Source of the DNA: Lycocorax pyrrhopterus obiensis
Taxonomy: Eukaryota > Chordata > Aves > Passeriformes > Paradisaeidae
Direction: 5' to 3'
Assembly (NCBI GenBank): GCA_014706295.1
Contig: JACSVZ010000007.1
Span: forward strand, 36,349,633 to 36,413,632
Length of the DNA: 64,000 bases
The first letter of the stretch is position 1, and every line of letters begins with the position of its first letter. Below are positions 50,588-61,586 of this stretch, piece after piece. The notes beneath the pieces were generated by a model. It saw only the letters and a program-made list of their open reading frames with translations. It ran no database searches and was not told the DNA's origin. The position numbers and the translations under genes are program-made.

Positions 50588-50653
50588 TTTAGTGAGTTGG
50601 ACTCAGTGATCCAGATGGGTCCCTTCCAACCCAGCATATTTATTCTGTGATTC
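50588..50653 (+). mobile_element. CR1 retrotransposon, 3'-terminal scrap
   Basis: GAGTTGGACTCAGTGATCCA, GATGGGTCCCTTCCAACCCA and GCATATTTATTCTGTGATTC are the last 65 bp or so of a CR1 in plus orientation. It is extremely 5'-truncated, or cut down by deletion. Confidence 0.88.
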
Positions 50654-52329
50654 CCAGCTGTCTCTATGGAGCTTCAGGCTTGAAGTGATTTTACCCTTGC
50701 AGCAGGGACACACAGGAAGAAGGCCCATCACTGTTACTTTTGCCACCATTTTTACCTTAAGTTACAGTGAAGCCAATATTCCTCCCTCCTTTTTTCAGAC
50801 TTTATTATGCCTTTCTAGTAGCATGCTTATGCACTGTCTTTACTTCTTAAGCTTTCATTTTCTATTCAGCTTTGTCTGATGGATAATATAGAAGGATATG
50901 GAAATGCAGAAGAACATGGCAAGAAGAGAATGCTGATTAAACAGTGGGTAAAACATTGAACAGTGTAGTGACTGAACATGTGTTATGTACACAGCTTCAA
51001 TACTAGCTATTATATGTTTATATACCTTCATCCTCCAAGCAAATCCCAAAAATTTGGTTTTTTGAATATGTAGTTGAAGGAGTTCAACCTTTACTAGATC
51101 TCTTCCAGGAAGAAAATGACATTTTCCCTCACTCAACTTCTACATTATAGTATCAAAAAAAGTGTGTGAAACAATTGTGTGTATTGTAATGATAACAATA
51201 CTTCAACAAATTGGGGCAAAAATGTATTCAAATTTTTATGACATCCTTCTGTGTGCTCTCTCCTTTAGATAGTGAGGTTTACATAAATATCTTTAAAAAA
51301 TCTGCCTGTTGTTATTCTGCAAGTTAACAAATCTGTGTAACTATTATATTCTAGAATATGTTTTAAATATTTGTTAGCCAATTACAGCAAAGTCTTTCAT
51401 TCAAATTCAAGGAAGTTAGTAGGTCTGTAAATATACATATGTTTTCTGTAATTTTTTTGGTATATGGATGCCTTAAACCTCGTAGTGTGTGCATACATTG
51501 GGGTAGGTGTCATGAAAAACAAAATGCTGTTTTTTAAAAGCATCCTCTATTATGGGCATGTTATTTTTGTTTCAAGTCAACTAGATGATCCCAGTTTCTA
51601 GGCTTTTTTGACAGGCAGCTGACACCTCCTCTAAACGTTTGAACCATAGATGTGATATTCAAAAGCTAAATATGTCTGGATGGTCCTCAGATCTCGACTG
51701 GGAAATTCAGGATCCCAGATCTGGATGGAAATTTCAGGATGCATCCTAACTCAGTTTTGGACAGGACGTTCATATATTCCGTCCCTTCTTTGTCTTTTAT
51801 AGAATCCAGGTGAACGAGCAGTTACGTGTAGACTCTTGTCCCAGAATTTAAATATAGGCTAAGTAAACTCTTACATACTATAGACAAGAGGGCTGTGCAG
51901 CTCCTTCCTACCTTTTCCTCTTGGTTGTAGTTGCAAGACAAGAAAAAAATGAAAAATGCATGAAAAAGAGCTGTTTTGCATTGCTCAGCACCAGGGTGCT
52001 CAAAGTACCTACATCTTAACCATCAATACAATATACACTGTGCTCGTGTAAAAAAACTTCGGCTAAGCAGTTCGTGGAATTGAGACACAATGTCCACGCT
52101 TTTGTTCATGTGTGCACCTCTGAAATTCTGTGTAGTGGTTGTTGTATTGCTAGTGTGGAGGCTGTCTTGTTTCCCTGAAATAAAGGGGCACATTTGGTCA
52201 GAGCAGTGGGTAAATATGAACTACCCTTTTGACTTTCTGAGGAGGCAGTTCCACCTTTCATTCTGCTTATCTTTTTGAAAAGGCATTGGAGTCCTGATAA
52301 AGATTTCATGTTGGGACTTTGTTGATAAA
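50654..52329. other. Unique AT-rich stretch
   Basis: No gene, repeat family or RNA gene recognised on either strand. Open frames stay below 95 codons. Confidence 0.55.
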
Positions 52330-54345
52330 TTGTTACTGAGCCTGATGCTCACCAGTGCAGATGAGCTCATTAAAGGAGTTAAGATAGTGGCAGCCTGGGA
52401 TGACGTGACCATGCCCTGGATGAGTTTGTGGTCTGAAGAAGCGTGGCGTGGTGAGGAGCAAAGTCAAGACTCTCAAATCTGTGAGAGCAAAATTCCAGCT
52501 GTTTAAGGAGTTGGTGAATGAGATCCCCTGGCTACCTGTCCTTATGAACAGAGGGACAGACCAGGGATGGCAAGTCTTAAGGCCACTTTTCTTAGAGCAC
52601 AAGAGCTCTCCAGCCTGGTGTGCAGGAAATCAAGCAGGGCAGGCTGGAAACCAGTGTGGCTGAGCAAGGGTCTGCTTCCAAAATTGAGAAGTAAGAAAGA
52701 AATGTACAGCCAGTGGAAGCAGGGACAGGTGACCTGGGGAGTGGACAGAGATACTGTTCAAGTATATAGGGATGGGATCAGGAAAACCAAAGTAAAGCTG
52801 GAACAGGGCATGGCAAGGGATGTGAAGAAAAACAGGAAGGGATTCTGTAAGTAGATAGGTCAGATAAGAAAGGACAAGTAGAGTGTACTCTGCCTCAGAA
52901 GCAAGAAGGGTGTATTGATGGGGATGGAGATAGAGAAGGCTGAGATACTCTGAGTTCTTTGCCTTGGTCTTCACTGGCAATCAGGCTTCCCACTTGTCTC
53001 AAGTCCCTGATTTTCTGGCTGGGTGTGTGGGCAGTGGAAGCCTTCCCACTGAGCCATGTGATGAAGCTAAGTAGCCATAAGTCTGTGGTACTTGATGACA
53101 TGCATCCCAGGATTCTGGGGGAACTGCGTGATGTTGTCGCCAAGACACTCCATCATATTTGAAATGTCAAGACAGTCAGGTGAAGTCCCTGGTGACTGGA
53201 AAAAGGGAAACAACACTCACATTTTTGAAAAGGGGAGAGAAGAAGTTCTGAGGAGCTTCAGACAGGTGAGCCTCACTTGTGCTTGTGAAGGTCATGGAGC
53301 AGGTCCTCCTAAAAGTTGTGCTGAGGCACATAAAAGACAAGGAGGTGATCTGAGGCAGACAGCACTGTTTTACTGAGGGCCAGTTGTACCTGACCAATCT
53401 GGTGACCTTCTGTGGTGGAGTGACTACAACAGTCATCAGAAGTCTAGATAAATGACAGATGTCATTTATCTAGACTTCTGTAGTGCCTTCAGTACAGTCC
53501 CACATGACATCCTTTTCTCCGAGTTACAGAGACATGGATTTGATGGATGGAATATTCAGTGGTTAAGGAGTGGGCTGGATGGATGCTGCCAGTTGTGTAC
53601 AATGGCTCTGTGTCCATGTGGAGGCTGGTGAGTGGTGTCCCTCAGGGCTCTGTCTTGGGACTGGTGCTCTTCAATATCTTCATCAACAGCATCGGCAGTG
53701 AGATCGAGTGCACCTTCAGCAAGTTTGCAGATGTCACGAAGCTGAGAAGTACAGTTGACACAACAAAAAAGGTGTGGCTGACAGGTCGAGGTAGGGGATT
53801 TTACCCCTCTCCTGAGACCTCACCTGGAGTGCTGCACCTCTGGGATTCTCAGCACAAGAAGGATGCAGACCTGTTGCAGCAAGTCCAGAGGGCCGTGAAG
53901 ATGACCAAGGACTGGAATACCTTTCCTACAGGTACAGGCTGAGAGACCAGATTGCTCAGACTGGAAAAGAGAAGGCTTCAGGGAGATTTCATTACAGCCT
54001 TTCATTTACCATAAGGGGGCCTAATGAAAGGAGGGAGAGGGAGGGACTTTTTATAGAGGCAGACAGTGACAGGACAAGGGGCAATGGTTTTAACCTGAAA
54101 GAAGGCAGGTTTAGTTAGATGTTAGTAAGAAATTCTTTTATTTTGAGGGTGTTGAGGCACTGGCACAGATTGCCCAGAGAAGTTATAGATGCCCCATCCC
54201 TGGAAGTGTTCAAAGCCAGGCTGGATGGGGCTTTGAGCAACCTGATTTAGTGAGTGGCATCCTTGCCCATGCCAGAGAGATTGGGACTAGATGATCTTTA
54301 GGATCTTTTCCATCCCTAACCATTCTATGATTCTATTATTCTACA
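52330..54345 (+). mobile_element. CR1 LINE, 2-kb copy with broken reverse-transcriptase ORF
   Basis: A long plus-strand CR1, 5'-truncated within the end of the endonuclease domain (LLLTSADELIK-like start after 52330). The ORF2 remnants run in order: RAKFQLFKELVN (about 52480), KPVWLSKGLLPKL and QWKQGQVTWG (52640-52745), DDMHPRILGELRDVVAK (53090-53150), SGEVPGDWKKGN (53177-53212), VIYLDFC (53461), SGVPQGSVLG (53631-53660) and QHKKDADLLQQVQR (53850-53895), followed by 3' UTR and the terminal ATTCTATGATTCT repeat. The pieces lie in at least three frames, so frameshifts have broken the gene. The catalytic FADD motif reads FADV (GTC at 53733-53735 instead of an Asp codon). A deletion of some hundreds of bases joins the palm domain directly to the C-terminal region near 53775. 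The copy cannot move on its own. Confidence 0.95.
53437..53480. repeat. Perfect inverted repeat in CR1, 21-bp arms, 2-nt loop
   Basis: Arms 53437-53457 and 53460-53480 are exact reverse complements around GA; the left arm starts CAGAAGTCTAGATAAATGAC. The right arm is ordinary CR1 sequence encoding DVIYLDFC. The left arm replaces the part that normally encodes a few residues such as VDKGRAT and does not look like the family there. This is consistent with the left side having been rewritten from an inverted copy of the right side. Confidence 0.95.
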
Positions 54346-55334
54346 TTTGTTCAGTCATATTGACTTATTCATGGAAGGTTAACTCTTAACTAGCTTTCTA
54401 GGTGAACTAGAAGCTGGACTTTGTAGCAAATTGCTTTTTTTTGGTGCAAATTATTTTGATTAAGCTATCTTCTGAATGAAATTGCCTGAATAAATGTTTT
54501 TATATGTAATATATAGCATTTTTGATCTCATATTATGCATGTCCTGTTTGTTGATTTCAGATTATTGCAATAAATCAGCTTTTTTAGAAACAGGCACAAA
54601 TCCAGCACATCATCATTTGATTACAATAATTCTGTAGAATGACATTTAACTCACGTTTTCATTAAATTTACTTTTTACTCATTTAATTTCTTTTAATTCA
54701 GAAATGGAAAAAAGCCTTTCCATCTGTTCTTCTCTATTTGCTTTCTTCTTTAAAACAATTTTGCCCTTCTGTTTTGCCAAAAATAGTTGTACTTAACTAA
54801 CTAAAGTATGATTCTACTGTGCAACTCACCACATCTCTCATGAAGTTGTTTACTGTTCTTGCTGGTTTATTATCAAGACATAAAGGAACATTTGAGTTCA
54901 GTGTTTTCTGCACTCCTGACACAGGTGCTGTTTTGCACATTTCAGGGTATGATGTCTCGTTAACGACAAACTAGATAAGATTTTAACAGCACAAAAAACA
55001 ACACCTTTTAAGATATTATTATATTACTTATCATTAATAAAAGCTCTATTCATGATTTTAAACAATTTCAATAACTTTTTTTTCTTTGAAACAGAACTTG
55101 CAATGGCTGAGTCAATCTTTATGCTAATGGAATGATTGAAGGGTAAAACATAGTAATCTTTTTCCTAAAGTCCATGGGTTTTTTTCTCCTTAAATCTAAT
55201 TGTGAATAATAATTAAAGATTCACAGAAGCAATTGTAAAATCAATGAAATTTTTTGTTGGGAAAGAAAAATCTTGTAGTTGAATTTCTTGTTGCATATCT
55301 GTTTTCAAAACTACATATAATTTTATTTATTAAA
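54346..55334. other. AT-rich spacer between two CR1 elements
   Basis: Nothing definable. It separates the 2-kb CR1 from an older CR1 in the same orientation. Confidence 0.6.
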
Positions 55335-56407
55335 ATAGAGGATATAAAGGCAGTGATAGATATGATGAATCTTGACAAACTGCTCTTGACAAACTGAAGG
55401 CTTTGTCTATATCTTAATAAAAAACTGTTAAAGTATGGTGGTCTAAATTAAATCCTGAAAAGGTGATAAAACAGACACTTGAAAAACTTATGTAAAAAGT
55501 ATTTTTTAAAGGTTAAGCAGTCAAACTCATAAGACACTTTGTGAGGTTTCCGTTACAAATCGTTCCATAGTCCCATCCAGCTTTGAACTTTCATGGATGA
55601 TTTGGATGATGGGATAGGAAGGATGCAAATTTTCAGATTACACAAAGCTAAGAGAGTCTGCAAACCTGTCAGAAGTCAAGACGCAAACTTGAAATGAACC
55701 TAAAATAGTGATAAGTCATTTAAAATAAATGATTGCAATTAAATTAAGAGAAGTGCGAGATTTTTATTTGGGAAACATCAATTCCCTAAGTGCAGTGTTA
55801 AGACTACTAGTGTACTGGTATTTTCGTGGAGGAGGATCTAGGGATGCTGAGTACAACATCATGCTGTGATGGAAAAGAACTTTCATAATGGGCTACACAA
55901 ATAAAAATATTTTATTTAAACACTGTTATATTTTGAAAATAATTCCTCTCTTCAGTTCAAATGATACCTTAGGCTGAAAAGGAAAAAGACAAAGAAAAAA
56001 AATTTAATTTGAGCACTGGAAAACATGCTACTTATACAGTAATTTTTGAAGAACATGGGTATGCTCAATCAAGAGACAAAATCACACAGAAATATCAGGC
56101 CACTTAAGTGTTCAAAGTTCTTGAAACCCCTGAGGAGTAGGAACAGTTTTGTATGTTTATTTGAGATAGGATGAGAAGCACTTGGGCTTAAATAGCCTAA
56201 ACTTAAAAAGTTGTATATTAAGAAAAAACCCCAACTTTAGGAAAGTAATGCATTCAATGAGATTATTTAGAGAAATTGTGAAATACTTGTCGGACATTTT
56301 TAGACAGCACGACACATACTAAATGTGAAGAATGATTGAGGTCATATTGCTGCAGGCAAGACAATCTCTTCAGGGTACTTTCTGTACAATTCTGAAAATT
56401 TCTATTC
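55335..56407 (+). mobile_element. Ancient, highly diverged CR1-type LINE
   Basis: Strongly decayed, but collinear with old CR1 sequences over about 1 kb on the plus strand. GGCAGTGATAGATATGATGA, then ATCTTGACA, correspond to the YLDF region. TTCATGGATGATTTGGATGA (about 55590) corresponds to the FINDLDDG motif, and TTACACAAAGCTAAGAG to the ADDTKL region. GGAGGAGGATCTAGGGATGC (about 55830) is the EKDLG motif, GGATAGGATGAGAAGCA (about 56165) the RDRTRS motif, and AGAAATTGTGAAATACTTGT (about 56270) the conserved pre-terminal segment. It ends with CAATCTCTTCAGGGTACTTT and a decayed TACAATTCT repeat near 56407. Short internal deletions and duplications are present. Divergence is far greater than in the 52.3-kb copy, so this is an old amniote- or early bird-age insertion. 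Confidence 0.68.
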
Positions 56408-57678
56408 AAATGGAAAACTCATAAGTTCAAGTCATAAAAATAGATTCAGAACCAAGAAACAGTACTTTAATATTTTGTTGTTGAAAAATATCGGACATAA
56501 AACATGATCTTTGAAAGATTCTGTATTATTGTCCATTTTACCTCTTTTTAGGTTTTATTGTCTTAATTGGACCAGGAGCCAAGATTAGGCTTATAATGTA
56601 AATCACCTCAACTACTAATACCACATATACAATTCTAAAGTGAGTAAGCCAGGTGAGATACATAAGTATGTCATGCTGCATAATAAATAACATGGTGAAA
56701 AGACAAGTTAAAAAATTAATAGAAAAATATGCACTAATTTCTGAAGCAGTTGCATGCCTATTATCTGCCACTTAGTGAATACTGATTTTGAAGATCTCTG
56801 TTGACGAATGATCATCACTATAATGATCCGGGTGAAGAAATAGCTGGGTGTTTCTCCATACTCTGAAAGTTATGAAGCTGTGCTGCTGGTTCTGTAGCTA
56901 TGCTGAGTCAGTATTCTCAAGTCATTAAGCCAGAATGCTGAAAAGGATTTGGAACTCAAACTGCTAGAACTACAGTAAATCTGATGGAGAATGGTCATCT
57001 TGTTAATATTTGGGTTTTTTTCTCATTCCTAAAATATGTTTGCAACTATATCAGGTATACACCACCCTGAAATTATAGCTGGTATTAACTTTAGTTCCTA
57101 GAATTCTGTGCTCTGGATGTTGTGTTGAAATGTCTTTAAGTGCTATCAGCATATTAGCATAATGTGTATTTTCTTTACTATTTCATAGCATTCACTTATT
57201 ATCTTTAAACATCAAGAGCTGGGCTTGTGTACATTTGTATGTGTGTGCATTTATTACTTTTAAGTATATTAAAATATTATGCATATATAGTATACCTATG
57301 TGTGTGTGTGTGAATACAGTCCCCAGGATCACATTTGGAGGCTAAATAGACACTATAAGTGGAAAAAGATATTTTTCTGTTGAGAGTGAACACATGTTGT
57401 AGTCTTCCTAAAGCAAGATGATATCTGTCATATGCAAATCTTTAATATTGACAATATACATTTTTAAATTTTACTTCAATGTTGAGATACATAATCAGAT
57501 CAGCAACCTTCTGAAAGGAAAGCCATCCCCAGGAAGGCTACTTTAGTTTGCCATGCAGCAATATCTGATGGAAGAGGATTAATGGAGTTACATTTTCTAA
57601 AATGTATTTGGTCAGAGGAATTATTCAGATGACTTGAAACTCATCACTGAACACTTAGTTTTTCAGTATGAGTGGGAG
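56408..57678. other. Unique AT-rich stretch
   Basis: No element recognised. It contains a 77-codon minus-strand open frame (56538-56771) with a hydrophobic translation, treated as a finding rather than a gene, and a short TG repeat. Confidence 0.5.
57299..57312. repeat. (TG)7 dinucleotide repeat
   Basis: Seven perfect TG units downstream of a TA-rich run. Confidence 0.9.
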
Positions 57679-58277
57679 TCACAGAATCACAGAATGATTT
57701 AGGTTGGAAAAGACTTACAAGATCATCAAGTCCAACCTTTGGGTGATTGCCACCTTGCCAAATAAACCATTGCACTAACTGTGATGCCAAGTCATTTCTT
57801 GAACACTTTCAGGGATGGTGACTCCATCACCCTCCTGGGCAGTCAGTTCCAATGGGATGTCCAACAAAAACCTCCACAGGTGCAGCTTTAGGTTATTTCC
57901 TCTTGTCCTGTCACCAGTTGCCTAGGAGAAGAGGCTGCCCCCCACATTGCTATGATCTCCTTTCAGGCGGTTGTAGAGAGCAAAGGTTTCCTCCCAAGCC
58001 TCCTTTTCTTCAGACTCCCTCAGCTACTCCTCATATGACTTACTTTCCAGACCATTCCCCAGCTCCATTGTCCTTCTCTGGACATGATCATGTCTCAATA
58101 TCTTTCTTGTAGTGAAGAGCCCAGAATCAAACACAGCACTTCAAGGGGTGGCCTCACCAGTGCCAAGTACAGGGGGACAATCACTGCCCTGGTCCTGCTG
58201 GCCACACTATTCCTGATGTAGACCAGGATGCCATTGGCCTTCTCGGCCACCTGGGCCCATGCTGGCTTGTGTTCAGC
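57679..58277 (-). mobile_element. CR1 retrotransposon, 600-bp 3' fragment (minus)
   Basis: The plus strand opens with TCACAGAATCACAGAATGAT, then TTAGGTTGGAAAAGAC and ATCATCAAGTCCAACC, the reverse complement of a CR1 3' end. It continues through GGTGACTCCATCACCCTCCTGGGC, CCTCTTGTCCTGTCACCAGTT, CAGGATGCCATTGGCCTTCT and ends at CTTGTGTTCAGC. This is the long 3'-UTR type of CR1 and it is well preserved. A plus-strand open frame of 86 codons inside it is antisense and meaningless. Confidence 0.95.
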
Positions 58278-59396
58278 AAGTCAAGGAACGAGGGAATAAT
58301 CATTATGCATTGAAATTTGGATTCAGGTTCTAAAATAGCAGATTTTCAAATGTGCTGTATAAAATGGCTTAGTTATCAAAATGACATACAATTAAAAATT
58401 TGTACAATGCTCACCCCTAATATATTTCAATTTCTGTTGCTCTGGGTCTGCCAAAGGTATAGGTAGATGCAACTGACCTATTCTTTCCATGTCGTAGGAA
58501 GTCTGTGGCAGGCGTCTGGTAGATTATATTAACATTTTGCTGTTATGGAATTGACTAGAGTTACATCAGACAGCACCGTGGAACTGAATTTATTGAAGTA
58601 GATTTTTATGCTAATGGAAAAAAATCCACAAGACTGGCATTTTTCTTTTTTTAAAATGTATGTCATGATGTTGTACACTGTATCCTGTGCTTGGGCTTTG
58701 GCTGATTGAACAGTATATATTAAAATTCTGTTTACATCTGTAGTAAGGTGAGACAGCTGCACAACCTTCATATGCATTGAGAACTAAATTTGACCCTCCA
58801 AATCTGCAGGTGCTATAACCAAAAAAAGTACCTGTAAAAAGTGTATTGACCATACATAATAAATGATTTCTAATTTTTTGTTTCTTGGCAATAGAAAGTT
58901 TATCCAGCTGTTGCTTATAGAAGAACAACCCAATTTTTATGTTGTGGTTCAATTGCTTCTGTAAAAGTCTTGTAAAGTTCTGGTCGCAACATCTTTTCAA
59001 TTGATGATGGTGTGAAGAGCTGAAAAATAGAATTTTCAATTTTCGTATGAAGTCTGAAGTGTTAGAAAGCATATTCTTTCCAATCACAAATAGAGAAAGC
59101 TGTGAACAGATTCAAGGAGAAAAGAAAGATGGAACCCAACTAACATCACTTGATACTGTAATTTTAAACTATAGCTGCAACAGCATAAGAGTTTATGCAA
59201 GCTATCTAAACCTGAAAAAGGCAAGAATTATAGTACTTTTGCAGTGCTTTTTAGTTTCAAATTGACCTATAAACCCAGGAGATACATTTTCCCTGTAAGC
59301 TTAGCTTCGAATGTTATACAATGATATTCATGTTTTTATTTCAGAGTATTGTATGTGACTAATGTAGGGACACAACTTTTATTGACTACATTTAGT
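58278..59396. other. Unique stretch with weak coding-like signal on the minus strand
   Basis: No transposon recognised. The minus strand from 59087 to 58529 carries overlapping open frames (158 and 82 codons) and a splice-acceptor-like site at 59020-59021. See the corresponding finding. An AATAAA hexamer lies on the minus strand near 58590. Confidence 0.45.
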
Positions 59397-59602
59397 CATC
59401 ATAGAATATCTTAAATTGGAAGGGACCCATAAGGATCATTGAGTCCAACTCCCTGTTCTTTGCAAGACCATTTTCTAATGTCCAGTCTGAACTTCCCCTT
59501 ATGCTACTTCATTTCATTTGCTCATGTTCTACCACCGGTCACCAGATCAGCACCTGCCCCTTAAGGAAGATGTAGAGTGTGATGAAGGCACCCCTCAGTG
59601 TC
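59397..59602 (-). mobile_element. CR1 retrotransposon, 3' fragment (minus)
   Basis: The plus strand shows CATCATAGAATATCTTAAAT, GGAAGGGACCCATAAGGATC and ATTGAGTCCAACTCCC, the reverse complement of a CR1 3' terminus, followed by the CACCAGATCAGCACCTGCCC block of the 3' UTR. A copy of about 205 bp, non-coding. Confidence 0.92.
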
Positions 59603-60087
59603 TTGTAAACAAAACATGGAAATATACATAAATGTCGCATTTTTTAAAGCAAAAAATGTCACTATTATCTGAGATTCAGGCAGTCAGTAACTTTTAAAGA
59701 CCAAACCTTTTCTCTTTTAAGTTTCTTCAAGGCATCCTGATTTCAGAAGAGTCAGGATCAGTCCATTCATTACCTGTCAATCATATATCCAGTATGTTTG
59801 TGTGCAGGGCCACAGCTTCGTAGGCAAGTTTTCAGTCTGCTACGAATTACACCACACTGATTGCAGAGAGATTTTAAATTCATAGTTTGGACTTTTTAAA
59901 CTATTTTCAAATGTATCCCATTTTTCTTAATTTTTGTATTTCTCTTGGTTTTTACAAAGGACATTTCACAGCCTGCTCTAAGGGCTCGTATATTGCATCA
60001 AAGAAGGCGGGGAATGTATGATGTATATTAGCTTCAGAAGCACATCTGTGAGCTCAGATTGGATGAAAGGTCATAAACACAATGAAT

Positions 60088-60100
60088 GTTGCTAGGTAAC
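60088..60100. promoter_or_regulatory. Perfect RFX-type X-box
   Basis: GTTGCTAGGTAAC consists of two RGYAAC half-sites facing each other with a 1-bp spacer, the arrangement bound by RFX transcription factors at ciliary and some other promoters. Both half-sites fit without a mismatch. At this base composition I estimate about 0.05 such sites in 64 kb by chance. No CpG island or first exon is visible beside it. Confidence 0.4.
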
Positions 60101-60240
60101 AGTGCCTTTTAGTCAATTTAGTTGTGAAAATGAAAGGGTTTTTTTGTACAAAGATAGCCTATTTGGATAGTGCAGTGAACAGTCACTTTATTTTGATCTT
60201 CAGAGCTGTAATTTCAAAATAACAAACCTTTTCCCTTGAG

Positions 60241-60254
60241 AAAAAAAAAAAAAA
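60241..60254. repeat. Poly-A tract (14 nt)
   Basis: An uninterrupted A run followed by CAAAAC. No retroposed body is recognised upstream. Confidence 0.9.
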
Positions 60255-61126
60255 CAAAACACATTTTCTCTATTTACAATGTACTTTACCGGAAAACATT
60301 CAAAGTCATGATAAAAATGAAAGTTGAGAGAGGAAATTATGATTGTTCCTGATTAATGAAAGAATAATTTTTGTTACTTGTAGTGCCTTTTCAATTCAAA
60401 TTGAAAAATGTTAATCGTTAGGGAGCAAAGGTATATCTACTGAAACACTGTAACCCTAGAGCAGCTCAAAAAGAATAATAAAACAGCAAACCTGTTCCTC
60501 TTTAAAAACATTTTATTTCAAACCAAGCACTCTTCATGAAACTTCACTTTTGAGGAATCTTGACTCTTGTATTCTTTAAAATTATTAAACCGCAAAGAAA
60601 ACAAACTATTACTAATATAGCTGAACTGAAAGTTTACGTTAGCAAGTTGAATGGATGATGCAATACTGGATTTGCAGATGATATCATCAAATGCAAAAGT
60701 TTTTTCTGTTTTCTTATTTTTTTATAAAGACCACATTATTTTTTATGAATTTTTGCACTTGCATGATTTCATATTAGAGATAGTAATTTTATGCAGTGGC
60801 TACTTTGAGTCAAAAGAAAAACTGCTTTGAGAGGAGGAACTTGAGCTCATTAGTCTCACTTGAGACTAATATGAGTTAAGAATTTAATTTATGCTCTGTA
60901 TTTTTGTGTAATGACTCAAACCAGCTTCAGTAGCAGGAAATAGCATAATCAAATTCAAGTTGTCTGTTTGCTCAAGTTGTTGTTTGATGTATTACATCCC
61001 ATGGGTAAAAAGAATATAAGTATACACCTAAATTAGTATATTTAAATAGTGCCATAAAGATTGAAGATTGATTGTGATGAAATATACCTATTAGCTATTA
61101 CCTGTATCTATTAACTGTTAGCTGTT

Positions 61127-61586
61127 GGGGAGCATCCAAAGGAGGGCCATGAGGATGATGAAGGGTCTGGAGGGGAAGCCATAGGAGGAGTGGCTGAGAT
61201 CACTTGGTTGGCTCAGTCTGGAGGAGACTGAGGGAAGACCTCATTGCAGCCTGCAGCTTCCCCATGAGTGGAACAGGAGCGGCAGACACTGATCTCTTCA
61301 CTCTCATGACCAGTGACGGGGCTGAGAAAACGACATGAAGCTGAGTCAGGGGAGGTTTAGGTTGGATATCAGAAAAAATTTTGCACCAAGAGCGTGCTTG
61401 GGCACTGGAGCAGGCTCACCAAGGATGTGGTTGCCAAGCCTGACAGAGTTCAAGAAGCATTTGGACAACTCTTTCAAGCACGTGGTGTGATTCTTGGGGA
61501 TGGTCCTTTTCAAGGCCAGGAGTTGGACTCGATGATCCTGATGGGTCCCTTCCAATTCAGCATATTCTATGATTCTATAATATTCT
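61127..61586 (+). mobile_element. CR1 retrotransposon, 460-bp 3' fragment
   Basis: The fragment starts in the last coding part (GGAGCATCCAAAGGAGGGCC, ATGAGGATGATGAAGGG) and runs through GAGGTTTAGGTTGGATAT, GCACTGGAGCAGGCTCACC, AAGCATTTGGACAACTC, GAGTTGGACTCGATGATCC and GGGTCCCTTCCAATTCAGC to the ATTCTATGATTCT terminal repeat. It is the best-preserved CR1 3' end in the window, so probably among the younger copies. The frames are broken and it has no function of its own. Confidence 0.95.

Larger units (their letters stand above)
59603..61126. other. Unique stretch holding an X-box
   Basis: No gene or transposon seen. It contains the X-box at 60088-60100 and a 14-nt poly-A run at 60241-60254. 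There is a CpG-bearing patch near 59990-60020. Confidence 0.5.

Noticed and set aside
52630..52980. 116-codon minus-strand open frame
   Set aside because: Antisense shadow of CR1 ORF2 remnants.
57852..58112. 86-codon plus-strand open frame
   Set aside because: Antisense to the 3' UTR of a minus-strand CR1.
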